A stretch of 64,000 nucleotides of DNA from Paenibacillus kobensis NBRC 15729 (GTDB lineage Bacteria; Bacillota; Bacilli; Paenibacillales; Paenibacillaceae), in the NCBI RefSeq assembly GCF_004000825.1, contig NZ_BILZ01000006.1, forward strand, positions 1-64,000, written 5' to 3'. The notes beneath the pieces were generated by a model. The model was not told the DNA's origin and searched no databases. It worked only from the letters and a program-made list of their open reading frames with translations. Shown in pieces: positions 45,440-54,395 of the stretch (positions within the stretch are counted from its first letter, which is position 1; each line of letters begins with the position of its first letter). Position numbers and translations under genes: made by a program.

Positions 45440-47374
45440 CTATGCCAACTGTTTCAGGAACCGGTATACGATCAGGCTTCGCATTAACATTCGGGCATCA
45501 GAATCGTACGCTTGATCAGGTCTCGGCGCCGATCCAATCACGTCTCTCGATTTCTTTATTTGTTCGATGTTCAATATTTCCGCGTATCGGCGGTCTTCGC
45601 ATAACGAATTGAGCTCATCCATGATCAAATTCCAGGACGGAATTACGCGGTGAAGCCAGTCCGAGCCTTGAATGCCGCGAAGCCGCTGATTCAACCTCAC
45701 TTTATCCGGCAAATACCCTTGCGTTGCTCTACGAATGAGAGAACGGTCGATACCGTCTTGTACATATTGTTCAAGAGGAACAGATAAACAGAACTGAATA
45801 ACGCGAGGATCATAAGTCGGATCCCGTTCCCAAATTGCATAATTAAGCGATAGCTGGGTTCCTAATGTTCCGGACATATGCGGGAATACGAGCCGGCGGA
45901 ATTCGTTCTCTCGCGCTTCGATAAAATTCAACTTGCTGTCAGGTGAACCGACCTCGACGTTATGCAACTGTTCGAACACCTTCGTTTTCCTTGCATAATC
46001 AGGGTGAATTAATGAAGGAAACGACTTGGCAAGAGTCGCGGAAGATTTGTCCAACATGGGAAAAGCGGTTGGTACGATCATTTGAAGCAAATGCTTTCTT
46101 CTTATTTTCATCTGACTGCCGTAAAGCTTAAGCTCCCGGTACAACTTCGGCCATTTTAACCGTTTCAGCAAATGCCCATAATAATCGATACCTGAACCCC
46201 ACGATACCGATAAATTGCCTCCAGAGCCTGTCAGCAAGATGCCCACGTCATCCTGCTTCGCACGCTCGAATATTCCTCTGAGCCAATGCGAGTTCTCGAA
46301 GCACTTGTAAGGAGCATTCAGCATTTCAAGCCATGGCATAACTTCGGTTAGCGGATTGACTTCCGCAAAGTCGAGATACTGGTGCTTTAACGTTCGGACA
46401 TGCTGTACCGTCGCTTCTATGTAAGGGCTTTCATTAGCAAATCTGCGTCTGGAGCTCCAATCGATAAAATCAGATGGCGGTATGCTGCTGTATGTATGAA
46501 GCGTCTTTCCTTCACGGCTAAGCTGCTCTGCCGCAAAGCTGACGACAGCTCCCGAGTCCAGCCCTCCGCTTAAGCTGGAACCGACTTGCCGATAGGTACG
46601 AACCTTCGATGCTATTGCGGTCTGGAATACTTCGCGGAACGCTTCCTCGTATTCCCCGTTCGACCGGAATCGAATGGATTTCCCTCGAAATTCAAAAGCG
46701 TTATACTGCGCAAGCTTCAGCTTCCCGTTCGCGACCATGAACGAATGGGCAGGCGGCAGGTGTTGGATCCGGTTGTAAGCCGATAAGTTCACATCCGCGA
46801 CTTCTAGCATCGTCGGTATCGCTAGAAACTGCGCAAGCCACGTTTCGTTCAATTGTTTCTTCACGCCTTCGATCTCGAACAGCGGCGGAATGACCGTGCT
46901 GAAAGCGAACTTCTTTTGATCATAATAGTAATGGAGCGTCCGATTGCCCAGCATATCCCTTGCTCCGAATAGCTGCTGTTTGTTCGCATCCCATATGACG
47001 AAAGTGAAGTCGCCGATTAAATATCGCGGTGCTTCCTCCCCCCACTTCACATAGGCAAGCATGATAAGCTCGCTGTCGGTTATGTTCTTCCTTCTCGGCC
47101 ACTCGATCCGCAGCCGACCGAACAGTTCCTCCCGGTTATCAATAATAGCATCGGCCGTGATCGCGAGATTATGGCCAGCGCTATAATAGGGCAGTTTCTC
47201 ATTCACCGATTCAGGCGTTACCCATTGTGCGTGGCAGCCCATTCCGATCAAGCCCCCGTGCCAAGTACGAACATCATTGGCCGGATATCGTTGCAAAGCA
47301 AGCATCATTCGCTGAGGCAAGTCATATGGAACGGGTTCAGCTGTTAGATGCAGGACTCCGATGATAGCACTCAT
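45440..47374 (-). CDS. Lasso peptide cyclase (asparagine synthetase-like, C protein)
   Basis: 644 residues. The N-terminal glutaminase-like domain (about 1-210) has lost the catalytic Cys2 (MSAIIG). The synthetase domain carries the ATP-pyrophosphatase loop SSLSGGLDSG at 267-275. It lacks the general Asn-synthesis neighbourhood and matches lasso C proteins, which adenylate the Asp side chain and form the isopeptide ring. The start is set by GAGGAGGAG. It is the first gene of the cyclase-precursor-kinase operon; the precursor begins 29 bases after its stop. Confidence 0.85.
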   Translation of the reverse strand: MSAIIGVLHLTAEPVPYDLPQRMMLALQRYPANDVRTWHGGLIGMGCHAQWVTPESVNEKLPYYSAGHNLAITADAIIDNREELFGRLRIEWPRRKNITDSELIMLAYVKWGEEAPRYLIGDFTFVIWDANKQQLFGARDMLGNRTLHYYYDQKKFAFSTVIPPLFEIEGVKKQLNETWLAQFLAIPTMLEVADVNLSAYNRIQHLPPAHSFMVANGKLKLAQYNAFEFRGKSIRFRSNGEYEEAFREVFQTAIASKVRTYRQVGSSLSGGLDSGAVVSFAAEQLSREGKTLHTYSSIPPSDFIDWSSRRRFANESPYIEATVQHVRTLKHQYLDFAEVNPLTEVMPWLEMLNAPYKCFENSHWLRGIFERAKQDDVGILLTGSGGNLSVSWGSGIDYYGHLLKRLKWPKLYRELKLYGSQMKIRRKHLLQMIVPTAFPMLDKSSATLAKSFPSLIHPDYARKTKVFEQLHNVEVGSPDSKLNFIEARENEFRRLVFPHMSGTLGTQLSLNYAIWERDPTYDPRVIQFCLSVPLEQYVQDGIDRSLIRRATQGYLPDKVRLNQRLRGIQGSDWLHRVIPSWNLIMDELNSLCEDRRYAEILNIEQIKKSRDVIGSAPRPDQAYDSDARMLMRSLIVYRFLKQLA

Positions 47375-47526
47375 ATGCTCCTCCTCACCTATTAAATCGA
47401 TAGAGAATATAGTTCCTTACGACTAGTTGAATTTATCTTATCACACTTGCTACATTTTGTAACTATTTATTTTTAAAAAGGGTCAATTTTGCTCTGTTAG
47501 GTTACGAAACGTATCTATTAGGTGAA
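47375..47526. other. Upstream region of the lasso cyclase
   Basis: AT-rich, with TTGACC and TTACAA...TAAGAT-like boxes on the minus strand that could serve as promoter. No palindromic operator stands out. Confidence 0.3.
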
Positions 47527-47551
47527 AGAAAAAACGTCTGCTCGACGTCTA
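47527..47551 (-). terminator. Terminator of the hydroxylase gene
   Basis: Minus strand AGACGTC-loop-GACGTTT stem then TTTTTC. It separates the hydroxylase from the lasso operon. Confidence 0.7.
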
Positions 47552-47557
47552 TTTCCT

Positions 47558-48196
47558 CTATTCCATATGCTCTCCGCGCCGTTCCAAATCTTGGACCGTA
47601 TCGCTTTTCGGCACTTCCTTCTCGTTCTTCAGCGTTCCGAACAGTACATCGACGAACGGCGTAGATACTCCGTACCAGTAATTCTCATTCTTGTAGTGAT
47701 GCAGCAGATGGGTGCGTTTGACCCATTGACCGAGCTTCGTCGCCGGTTGTATCGGACGATGGGCGACATAATGCTTCCATTCATAGATGAGCAGCATCGC
47801 GACTAAGCCAGCGGCGAATGCGAGCGTCGAGTTAAAATTCCCGAATAGGAAGTAGAACAATACAGCAAACACCGTTAAGTTCGGCAAGCTGTACCATACG
47901 GGCAAAAACAGCAGTTTCAATTCGGACGGGCGAGTATGGTGATCGTAATGTAAGCGCTTTAATATTTTCAAAAACAAAACGTTCTTCGGCGCCTTCAGAT
48001 GAAAGAGAAACCGGTGTGTCAAATACTCACTGAACATGAAGGCGACCATTCCGATAACCCCATAGAGCACGCTTGACAGCACCAAACTTTGAATCCATAA
48101 CGCTGTTGCCAATACGACTAGCACGAATGACATGATGACGACATCGAGATGAAGAAAAAAGGGCCGGTATAACTCTTGCTTCGGTTTGTTAGCCAC
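47558..48196 (-). CDS. Sterol desaturase / fatty acid hydroxylase-family membrane protein
   Basis: 212 residues, four or more helices. The di-iron histidine boxes are all present: HRFLFH (about 60-66), HYDHHTR (about 85-91), HYVAHRP (about 145) and HLLHHYKN (about 160-166). The family hydroxylates or desaturates lipids at the membrane. GTG start at 48196. It is flanked by terminators on both sides, so it is a single-gene unit between the lasso operon and the ABC/serine-hydrolase operon. Confidence 0.85.
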   Translation of the reverse strand: MANKPKQELYRPFFLHLDVVIMSFVLVVLATALWIQSLVLSSVLYGVIGMVAFMFSEYLTHRFLFHLKAPKNVLFLKILKRLHYDHHTRPSELKLLFLPVWYSLPNLTVFAVLFYFLFGNFNSTLAFAAGLVAMLLIYEWKHYVAHRPIQPATKLGQWVKRTHLLHHYKNENYWYGVSTPFVDVLFGTLKNEKEVPKSDTVQDLERRGEHME

Positions 48197-48298
48197 GCCT
48201 TCGTGACCCCACCCCTTCCCTGTTCGTCGTAGATGAGTGTTCGTATTACTTCACTCCTACTCTAACATGAATCGCTGTATTTGAATACGGGGGCTGAT

Positions 48299-48334
48299 CA
48301 TAGAAATAAGCCGCTGGATTAGTCCCGCGGCTTA
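48299..48334 (-). terminator. Terminator of the ABC / serine hydrolase operon
   Basis: TAAGCCGC (48307-48314) and GCGGCTTA (48327-48334) form a stem; on the minus strand TTATTTCTATG follows. It begins 5 bases after the serine hydrolase stop. Confidence 0.75.
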
Positions 48335-48339
48335 CTCTG

Positions 48340-49809
48340 TCATAGGGAGGTTCTGATTCCTTCTACCCGATACTCCGGAATGTTCAACGAAACGTTAATG
48401 CTGAATTGAAAATGTATCGCACTGTCTTCTATAAATACAATCTTGTAGGTGACGACATAAGGCGTTTCGATATAAACAAGTTTCAATTCCAATGTTCTAC
48501 TGTCCAGCCATGACGCAGAAGTGATAACTTCTTGCCGGTGCAACGATAAATCTTTGTTGAACACATCATATACAGCGATCGGCTCTATCCAACTAAAAGG
48601 CAATACATTATTCCTCTCGTCCCCATAGACCATCTGCATCTCCAATAGATCGTCCTGCTCAAAGAAGCGAATCTGACGAAGACCATGAGGATTGCCGCTT
48701 AACGTATAAGCTGCTCCGTCAAGGCTTGCCGTACGGTCAGAATACGGCTTATTGATGTCGATACCTTCTGACAGTTGAGCAACCCGTTGCAGCAATACCC
48801 TTTGCAGCAATACCTGATCGTCATCGTGAGATAGAGAGCCTTCCTCATCTATTCGATCAATGATATGTTCGTAAATAAGATTCAGCAGCGATTGCAGCTC
48901 ATTCATGCTGGTGAAGCTCGCTGTCGCAGCGATAACGATCTGTTCATTCGGCGCGACAAAACATAATTGGCCGAACGAACCGTCACCGCGATAGCATTCC
49001 TTCCGGCACAAATGAATTTGATAGCCGTAACCTTGTGCCGAATCAACCCGGCCAGGCGCCGCTTCCGCGCGGTTGTCGCTTTGTTCGGATGTCGCCATTC
49101 GAATATAAGTCTCCGATACGATCCTTTTCCCCTCGTACAATCCGTTATTCAACAGCAGTAAGCCGAACTTGGCGATGCTTTCCGTCGTCAGACTAAGTCC
49201 CATCCCGCCTGCCGTTATTCCCATCGGACATTTCTCCCAAGACGGTCTAGGGATGGCTAAAGGCTCGAACAACGCCGGCATAAGAAAATCGACCAAGCCG
49301 ATTCCCGTTACTCTCTCGATTATGGCAGCCAGCATATAAGTCGAGTGAGTACTATAACGGTATCTTGTCCCCGGCCCGTGCGGCACGTGCTGTGACAAGA
49401 ACGCCGAAGCCCAATCCTGCTCCTTCGCCACAGCTGCATAAATATTGTCTTCATGTCCGGCCGTCATCGACAACAGATGACGGACCGTCATTCGGGCCAA
49501 ATTCGGCGTTACCGTTGTCGGGAGCTTATCCGGAAAGAATGAAATGACGGCATCGTCCAGATCCAATAAGCCTCGGTCCCATGCAATGCCGACTGCAATT
49601 GATGTTATGCTCTTGCTCAATGAAAACAGCAACTGCGGGCAATCGCTTCGGTACGGGTTCCGATGCCATTGCAGCATACAATCCCCATTCTGTAACAGCA
49701 TAAAGCTGTTAATGGCCAATTGGTGCTCAGCAATATCATCGACAAGCGCGATCAGCGCATTTGCAGGTAACTGGCGTTGTTGTGATATCGTACTTCGAAA
49801 GCTCGTCAT
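48340..49809 (-). CDS. Serine hydrolase of the beta-lactamase family
   Basis: 489 residues. A SxxK-type motif in LLFSLSKSITSIAVG (about 60), a Tyr-containing loop in YRYSTHSTYMLAAI, and a long C-terminal beta-rich extension (about 340-489). No signal peptide, unlike secreted beta-lactamases, so a cytoplasmic esterase or amidase is likely. ATG 49809 follows GAGGGGG; a TTG at 49875 overlaps the ABC stop. Last gene of the TetR/ABC operon. Confidence 0.75.
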   Translation of the reverse strand: MTSFRSTISQQRQLPANALIALVDDIAEHQLAINSFMLLQNGDCMLQWHRNPYRSDCPQLLFSLSKSITSIAVGIAWDRGLLDLDDAVISFFPDKLPTTVTPNLARMTVRHLLSMTAGHEDNIYAAVAKEQDWASAFLSQHVPHGPGTRYRYSTHSTYMLAAIIERVTGIGLVDFLMPALFEPLAIPRPSWEKCPMGITAGGMGLSLTTESIAKFGLLLLNNGLYEGKRIVSETYIRMATSEQSDNRAEAAPGRVDSAQGYGYQIHLCRKECYRGDGSFGQLCFVAPNEQIVIAATASFTSMNELQSLLNLIYEHIIDRIDEEGSLSHDDDQVLLQRVLLQRVAQLSEGIDINKPYSDRTASLDGAAYTLSGNPHGLRQIRFFEQDDLLEMQMVYGDERNNVLPFSWIEPIAVYDVFNKDLSLHRQEVITSASWLDSRTLELKLVYIETPYVVTYKIVFIEDSAIHFQFSINVSLNIPEYRVEGIRTSL

Positions 49810-49871
49810 TCCATCGTCCCCCTCGCCGTTGTACCCGTTATGCGAAAGATCACGGGGTCTGTCTATTTGTT

Positions 49872-51650
49872 TCAACCCGCATCCTTCTGCAGCGACTCTT
49901 CATGCCTTTGTTGAATATCATGAAGACGCCGGTATACGCCGTTTAACGCCAACAAATCAGCATGTCTTCCTTGTTCGACAATCGTTCCCCGATCGATGAC
50001 ATAGATCTTATCCGCCTGCCTGATCGTCGACAGCCGGTGGGCGATTGCGATTGTGGTCTTCCCCTCCATTAGACGCTGAAGCCCTTGCTGGACCGCTTGT
50101 TCCGATTCGGAATCAAGCGCTGATGTCGCTTCGTCGAGCAGCAGAATCGGCGCATCCTTCAATAAAGCTCTTGCAATCGCAATCCGCTGCTTCTGGCCGC
50201 CCGATAATTTCGCACCACGCTCGCCGAGAAGCGTTAGATAGCCATTCTCCTGCTCCATAATAAAATCATGAGCATTCGCCGCGCGTGCAGCAGCCACGAT
50301 CTCATCGCTAGAGGCATTGGGACGCCCATACCGAATGTTCTCTTCTATCGTACCCGTGAACAAATAAGTATCTTGCGACACATAAGCGATGCGGTCTCTT
50401 AATTCATGCAGCGTAAACTCGGAATAGCTCTTGCCCTCCATAAGCAATTCACCTTGTTTAAGCGGATACAATCCGAGAAGAAGCTTCAAAACCGTACTTT
50501 TCCCTCCCCCGCTCGGACCGGCAAGAGCGATAACGCAGCCTCTCTCCGCCTTTAGGTTCAGACTGTTCAACAGCAGATTCTCTTCGGTGTAGCCAAACGA
50601 TGCGTTGCGCAGTTCAAGCGCTTCCTCTGCTCCAGCGCCATTATCCGTATGCGAGGAATGACTGTCATAACGAATCGGCTCCGCTTCAGCGTCCATGAGT
50701 TCAAAGATACGGTCTGCACCAGCCAATGAGGCTTGTAAGCCCGACCAGAACATCCCGAATTGACTGAATAGGTTCGATACATTATCAAGCAGCAATATGA
50801 TCGCTAATAGCGTAGCAAACTCGATATGTCCATTCATAACCATCCAAGCTCCAAGCATAAAGGCTCCGCCGCTATTCACCCATCGTAACCCATAGTTCGT
50901 ACCGTTCATGTAGGCATTCGTGCGGGCACGTCTCATCATGAGCTTGGCGAGCAAATGATTCATTCCGCGATACTGCCGGGACACCCTATCCTTCATATGA
51001 AACATGCGAATGACTTGCGCACCAGCAATCTGATCCGACAACCGCTCCGTCAATGCAGATGAATGCGATTGAATCGATGCGCTGATCTGCCGAAGCGGTC
51101 TTGCGAATTTGCCGTTCAAATAGGCAGACAATAGTCCCATGCCCATCATTGCAGCGGCGAAACGCCAATCGAGCGAATACATCACAACCGCAGAACCGGC
51201 GCCTGTTACGCAAAGCGAAACGACCGATCGAATATTGCCTGTGAACGCTGATTCCATCATGCCGAAGTCGTTCGTCATTCTAGAGATGGTGTCCCCGCTA
51301 TGCCGATTCTCATAATAAGAGACAGGCAGTTTCTCCATATGGTGGAACAGCTTATGCCGAACGTCCATCATAATGGTATGAACCGACCGTCCGAACAAAT
51401 ATTGAATGATCGGAACCGCTATACATAGCACAACCGCTACGCTTGCAAATTGAATACATATTTGATATAACTCCGGCATGCTTCGGTGCTTTACAGCTTC
51501 GAGCACGCGTTTCACCAGCAGGGCGGTTACGATCGATACGCTGGAATCGGACAGACCAACCGCAATTAAGGCGGCTGTATAAGAGAGCTTATGCCGACCC
51601 ATGAGTCTAGCCATTTGTACGAATTGAGCAACTCCCGATCTGGACGACAA
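49872..51650 (-). CDS. ABC exporter half-transporter 2
   Basis: 592 residues: six-helix membrane domain (about 20-310), then ATPase. Walker A GPSGGGKST, Q-loop AYVSQDTYLF, signature LSGGQKQRIAIARA, Walker B ILLLDEATSALD and H-switch IAIAHRLST are intact. It starts at TTG 51650 behind GGAGGGAG, directly abutting the stop of half-transporter 1, so the two form a heterodimer in the BmrCD/MsbA class. The exported compound is unknown; the lasso peptide 3 kb away is one candidate. Confidence 0.88.
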   Translation of the reverse strand: MSSRSGVAQFVQMARLMGRHKLSYTAALIAVGLSDSSVSIVTALLVKRVLEAVKHRSMPELYQICIQFASVAVVLCIAVPIIQYLFGRSVHTIMMDVRHKLFHHMEKLPVSYYENRHSGDTISRMTNDFGMMESAFTGNIRSVVSLCVTGAGSAVVMYSLDWRFAAAMMGMGLLSAYLNGKFARPLRQISASIQSHSSALTERLSDQIAGAQVIRMFHMKDRVSRQYRGMNHLLAKLMMRRARTNAYMNGTNYGLRWVNSGGAFMLGAWMVMNGHIEFATLLAIILLLDNVSNLFSQFGMFWSGLQASLAGADRIFELMDAEAEPIRYDSHSSHTDNGAGAEEALELRNASFGYTEENLLLNSLNLKAERGCVIALAGPSGGGKSTVLKLLLGLYPLKQGELLMEGKSYSEFTLHELRDRIAYVSQDTYLFTGTIEENIRYGRPNASSDEIVAAARAANAHDFIMEQENGYLTLLGERGAKLSGGQKQRIAIARALLKDAPILLLDEATSALDSESEQAVQQGLQRLMEGKTTIAIAHRLSTIRQADKIYVIDRGTIVEQGRHADLLALNGVYRRLHDIQQRHEESLQKDAG

Positions 51651-53432
51651 TTATGCTCCCTCCTTAGCAACGAATGGGGGCGGATTCTCCGCGGCGCTCG
51701 TTTGTACGCTGTACAGTCGGTTATAGTCTCCGCTGCTTGCTAACAATTCGGCATGTGTACCGCTCTCTACGATTCGGCCGTTAGCCATCACGAGAATGGT
51801 ATCCGCTTCGATGATCGTGGACAATCGATGTGCAACGACCAACACCGTCCGGTCTTTCATCACCTGCTGAATAGCGTCTTGAACTTGCCGCTCCGACTCC
51901 GCATCCAGCGCTGAGGTAGCCTCATCTAGTAATAGGATCGGTGCTTTCTTAATTATTGCCCGGGCGATGGATAGCCGTTGCCTTTGACCTCCGGACAGAT
52001 TGATGCCTCTTTCGCCGATGAGCATTTCATATCCGTCAGGAAGCGATTCAATATAGTGATGGATGTTCGCCATCCGCGCCGCTTGTTCGATTGCCTCTTG
52101 TTCAACCGAGTCGTCCCCGCATGTAATATTGTCAGCTATTGTACCCGGAAACAGAAACGTATCTTGAGATACGAGGGCGATCATCGATCTCGCAGCCGAA
52201 AGACTCCAATCCGACAACGGCACATCGAATAGCTTGATTCCCCCTGAATTCTGCTCATAAAATCCGGTGATCAGCTTGAACACGGTCGATTTGCCCGAAC
52301 CGCTCGACCCGACGAGTGCCGTCATCGATCCTCTGGGCAGCGTAAAGCTAACGTCGTCCAATACGTACTTATTTCCGTCATATGCGAATGTTACATGATC
52401 GAACGATACTGCTGGTGCATCAGAAGAGATAACCGGGGTTCGGCCATCCATTCTTTCTGCCGGCTTATCCATCAACTCGAACAAATGCTCCGTCACGCCA
52501 GCGATTTGTTTGTAATGACCAATCTGGGCCGGCAGCAAACTCATCCCTTGAACGAGAAAATTAATGAACTGACCGAATGCCAGCAAGGCCCCTAATGTAA
52601 GCAGATCTTTGATCACGAGCACGCCGCCAAGAAAGAAGAATGTAATAAACGGCGCCATGCTCACGAAGACGGTTACGGATGAGATTATGGCCTTTCTCTT
52701 CTCAATGATTAACGAGTTGACCAGCAATCGGTTAATCATCTCTTTATATTTGTTATGGAACAACTGTACGAGATTGAATGACTTGATGAGTGTAATACCG
52801 CCAACGGCATCCTGGACGGCAGCATTCGATTCCGCTACGATCTGTTGGTGGTTCATGGAGTAGTGATGAAGAGGTCCGCTGATCAGGAGAGACATCACCG
52901 CGGTTACCGCAATTATCGCAATGCAGATGAGGGTTAGTATCCAATTCATATAGAGCATCAAAGTTAAGCAGACGACGACCCGGATCAACTCATAAATGAT
53001 GGTCAGCATCGTCCCGCCTAGGAAATCTTCCAGCTTATTCATACTGCCGGCTAATCGGGATTGAATATCGCCTGAATGGTGCAGCTCAAGTTCATATAGC
53101 GGAAGACGATCCAGATGCGCGCTGAACGAATCCCGCATATCCCGTAAGGCATACACTGTGTATCTCCCGGTGGCATATCTTTCTGCAAAGGATAGGATGA
53201 TACCTAACAAAATGGAAGCAACCATTAGCAGCATCGACATGTTAGCTTCCCTGCTGTCGCTTGCAACCGCAGCATTGACCAGCCGATTAATCACATACAC
53301 GACGAATATGTCATTCCCCGCGCTAAGAATGATCGTTATCAGCTTGAGGGCAATCCATAATCGATAAGGTTTCAAAAAAGGGAACAGCCGCATAATCGAG
53401 GCCATTGCTTGACGATGAACCAAAGCTTCCAT
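51651..53432 (-). CDS. ABC exporter half-transporter 1
   Basis: 593 residues with the same plan as its partner: membrane domain with PLHHYSMNHQQIVAESNAAVQDAVGG coupling region, Walker A GSSGSGKST, signature LSGGQRQRLSIARA, Walker B ILLLDEATSALD, H-loop VVAHRLST. All catalytic residues are canonical in both halves. Start 53432 follows AGAGGTG. It sits 28 bases or more downstream of the TetR gene, in one operon. Confidence 0.88.
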   Translation of the reverse strand: MEALVHRQAMASIMRLFPFLKPYRLWIALKLITIILSAGNDIFVVYVINRLVNAAVASDSREANMSMLLMVASILLGIILSFAERYATGRYTVYALRDMRDSFSAHLDRLPLYELELHHSGDIQSRLAGSMNKLEDFLGGTMLTIIYELIRVVVCLTLMLYMNWILTLICIAIIAVTAVMSLLISGPLHHYSMNHQQIVAESNAAVQDAVGGITLIKSFNLVQLFHNKYKEMINRLLVNSLIIEKRKAIISSVTVFVSMAPFITFFFLGGVLVIKDLLTLGALLAFGQFINFLVQGMSLLPAQIGHYKQIAGVTEHLFELMDKPAERMDGRTPVISSDAPAVSFDHVTFAYDGNKYVLDDVSFTLPRGSMTALVGSSGSGKSTVFKLITGFYEQNSGGIKLFDVPLSDWSLSAARSMIALVSQDTFLFPGTIADNITCGDDSVEQEAIEQAARMANIHHYIESLPDGYEMLIGERGINLSGGQRQRLSIARAIIKKAPILLLDEATSALDAESERQVQDAIQQVMKDRTVLVVAHRLSTIIEADTILVMANGRIVESGTHAELLASSGDYNRLYSVQTSAAENPPPFVAKEGA

Positions 53433-53460
53433 AGCGAGAACACCTCTTCTCACGATTCGA

Positions 53461-53483
53461 TTAGACTAGACTAGACTAGACTA
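53461..53483. repeat. Short tandem repeat TAGAC x4
   Basis: TTAGACTAGACTAGACTAGACTA: a five-base unit repeated about four times, exactly at the end of the TetR gene and before the ABC operon start. It could vary in copy number by slippage and change TetR-to-ABC spacing. Confidence 0.7.
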
Positions 53484-54062
53484 ATTTAACTTTTCAATTC
53501 CTTCTCTGAGCACAACCGATTCGTACAGCTTGATGAGCATCGATTCCGCTTCACGAATGTCGAGCTCCAGCGTATTCGAGTTGATCATCGTTCCCATGCC
53601 GATGATGAAGATCGACAGGCTCATAAAGATTTGTTCAAACGTGCTTTCATCCAACGATTGAAGCCGGGAGTCGATATCTTTAATTGCGGAGTACATCATT
53701 TCTCTCAGCTTGTGATGGCTTTTGGTCAAGTAATGCTTCGTATAATCGGATAAGTATACGACCCGGAACAGCTGCTTCTCATGCTGCGCGAACAACAACA
53801 TGCCCAATGTTAAATTAAGCGCGCGGGCGTTGTTCGAGTCTTCGTATTTGCTTATGTAGTCGATCGTATAATCGACAGCCAGCTGATAGACATCATCTTT
53901 GATCGCGTCCATATTCCCATATACTCCGTAAATGGGATGCGTCGAACAGTTCAGGTGCTGTGCAATGCGTCTTGCGGTAAGCGCTTCGAAACCATGCTCG
54001 CGCACGAGCTCGAACGCTGCTTCCGCGATTTTTTCTTTCGTCAGTTCCGCTTTCGGGGGCAC
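53481..54062 (-). CDS. TetR-family repressor of the ABC operon
   Basis: 193 residues from GTG 54062. LTKEKIAEAAFELVREHGFEALTARRIAQHLNCSTHPIYGVYGNMDAI is the TetR helix-turn-helix; the C-terminal domain (about 60-193) is the ligand pocket. GTG 54062 is preferred because TGGAG sits 8 bases upstream; an earlier GTG at 54092 has none. It is likely to repress itself and the ABC exporter through the palindromes just upstream. Confidence 0.85.
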   Translation of the reverse strand: MPPKAELTKEKIAEAAFELVREHGFEALTARRIAQHLNCSTHPIYGVYGNMDAIKDDVYQLAVDYTIDYISKYEDSNNARALNLTLGMLLFAQHEKQLFRVVYLSDYTKHYLTKSHHKLREMMYSAIKDIDSRLQSLDESTFEQIFMSLSIFIIGMGTMINSNTLELDIREAESMLIKLYESVVLREGIEKLN

Positions 54063-54094
54063 AGAATCAACTCCATCATTTGTTAATAACACTC

Positions 54095-54112
54095 GTTACG
54101 TAACATATGTTA
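54095..54112. promoter_or_regulatory. Candidate TetR operator
   Basis: Two overlapping palindromes, GTTACGTAAC (54095-54104) and TAACATATGTTA (54101-54112), lie 32 bases upstream of the TetR start. Confidence 0.6.
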
Positions 54113-54201
54113 TCTGGATTTTATTTACATGTCAACGAAAAATATGAAATGATGTAATCCACAAAATTTACTGCGTCCTTCCCATCCCGTTCGTTCTCTG
54201 C

Positions 54202-54207
54202 TACAAT
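54202..54207 (+). promoter_or_regulatory. -10 box before the ZTP riboswitch
   Basis: TACAAT at 54202-54207, about 25 bases upstream of the first riboswitch bases. The -35 region is not clear. Confidence 0.4.
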
Positions 54208-54227
54208 AAAACCAATTTAAAAGCTGT

Positions 54228-54352
54228 ATGCGACTGGCGATTAAAGTGGAATGAACCACAAGGGAGCATAGAGTCGGATTGTACCGTTCGCCTGGGGAAG
54301 TATCTGTAGGAACTCGTGAATTGCGAGCTCTTGCAGATGCTTTTTTTTTCGT
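54228..54352 (+). promoter_or_regulatory. ZTP (pfl) riboswitch with transcription terminator
   Basis: GCGACTGGCG ... GTGGAATGAACCACAAGGGAGC ... CCG TTCGCCTGGG is the pfl/ZTP aptamer pattern. It is followed by a long hairpin GTATCTG...CAGATGC (about 54299-54340) with a run of Ts. The riboswitch binds ZTP/ZMP, signals of 10-formyl-folate shortage, and allows folD expression. FolD immediately follows, as expected for this class. Confidence 0.88.
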
Positions 54353-54395
54353 TTAGGAGGAGCTTGTAATTCTAATCGATGAGGAGGAACAACAA

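Noticed and set aside
45440-47374. Primary asparagine synthetase (AsnB)
   Set aside because: Cys2 of the glutaminase is missing and it sits with a lasso precursor and HPr-like kinase, so it is better called a lasso cyclase.
49810-49875. Longer TTG start for the serine hydrolase
   Set aside because: The ATG at 49809 has a better ribosome site; the TTG only overlaps the previous stop.
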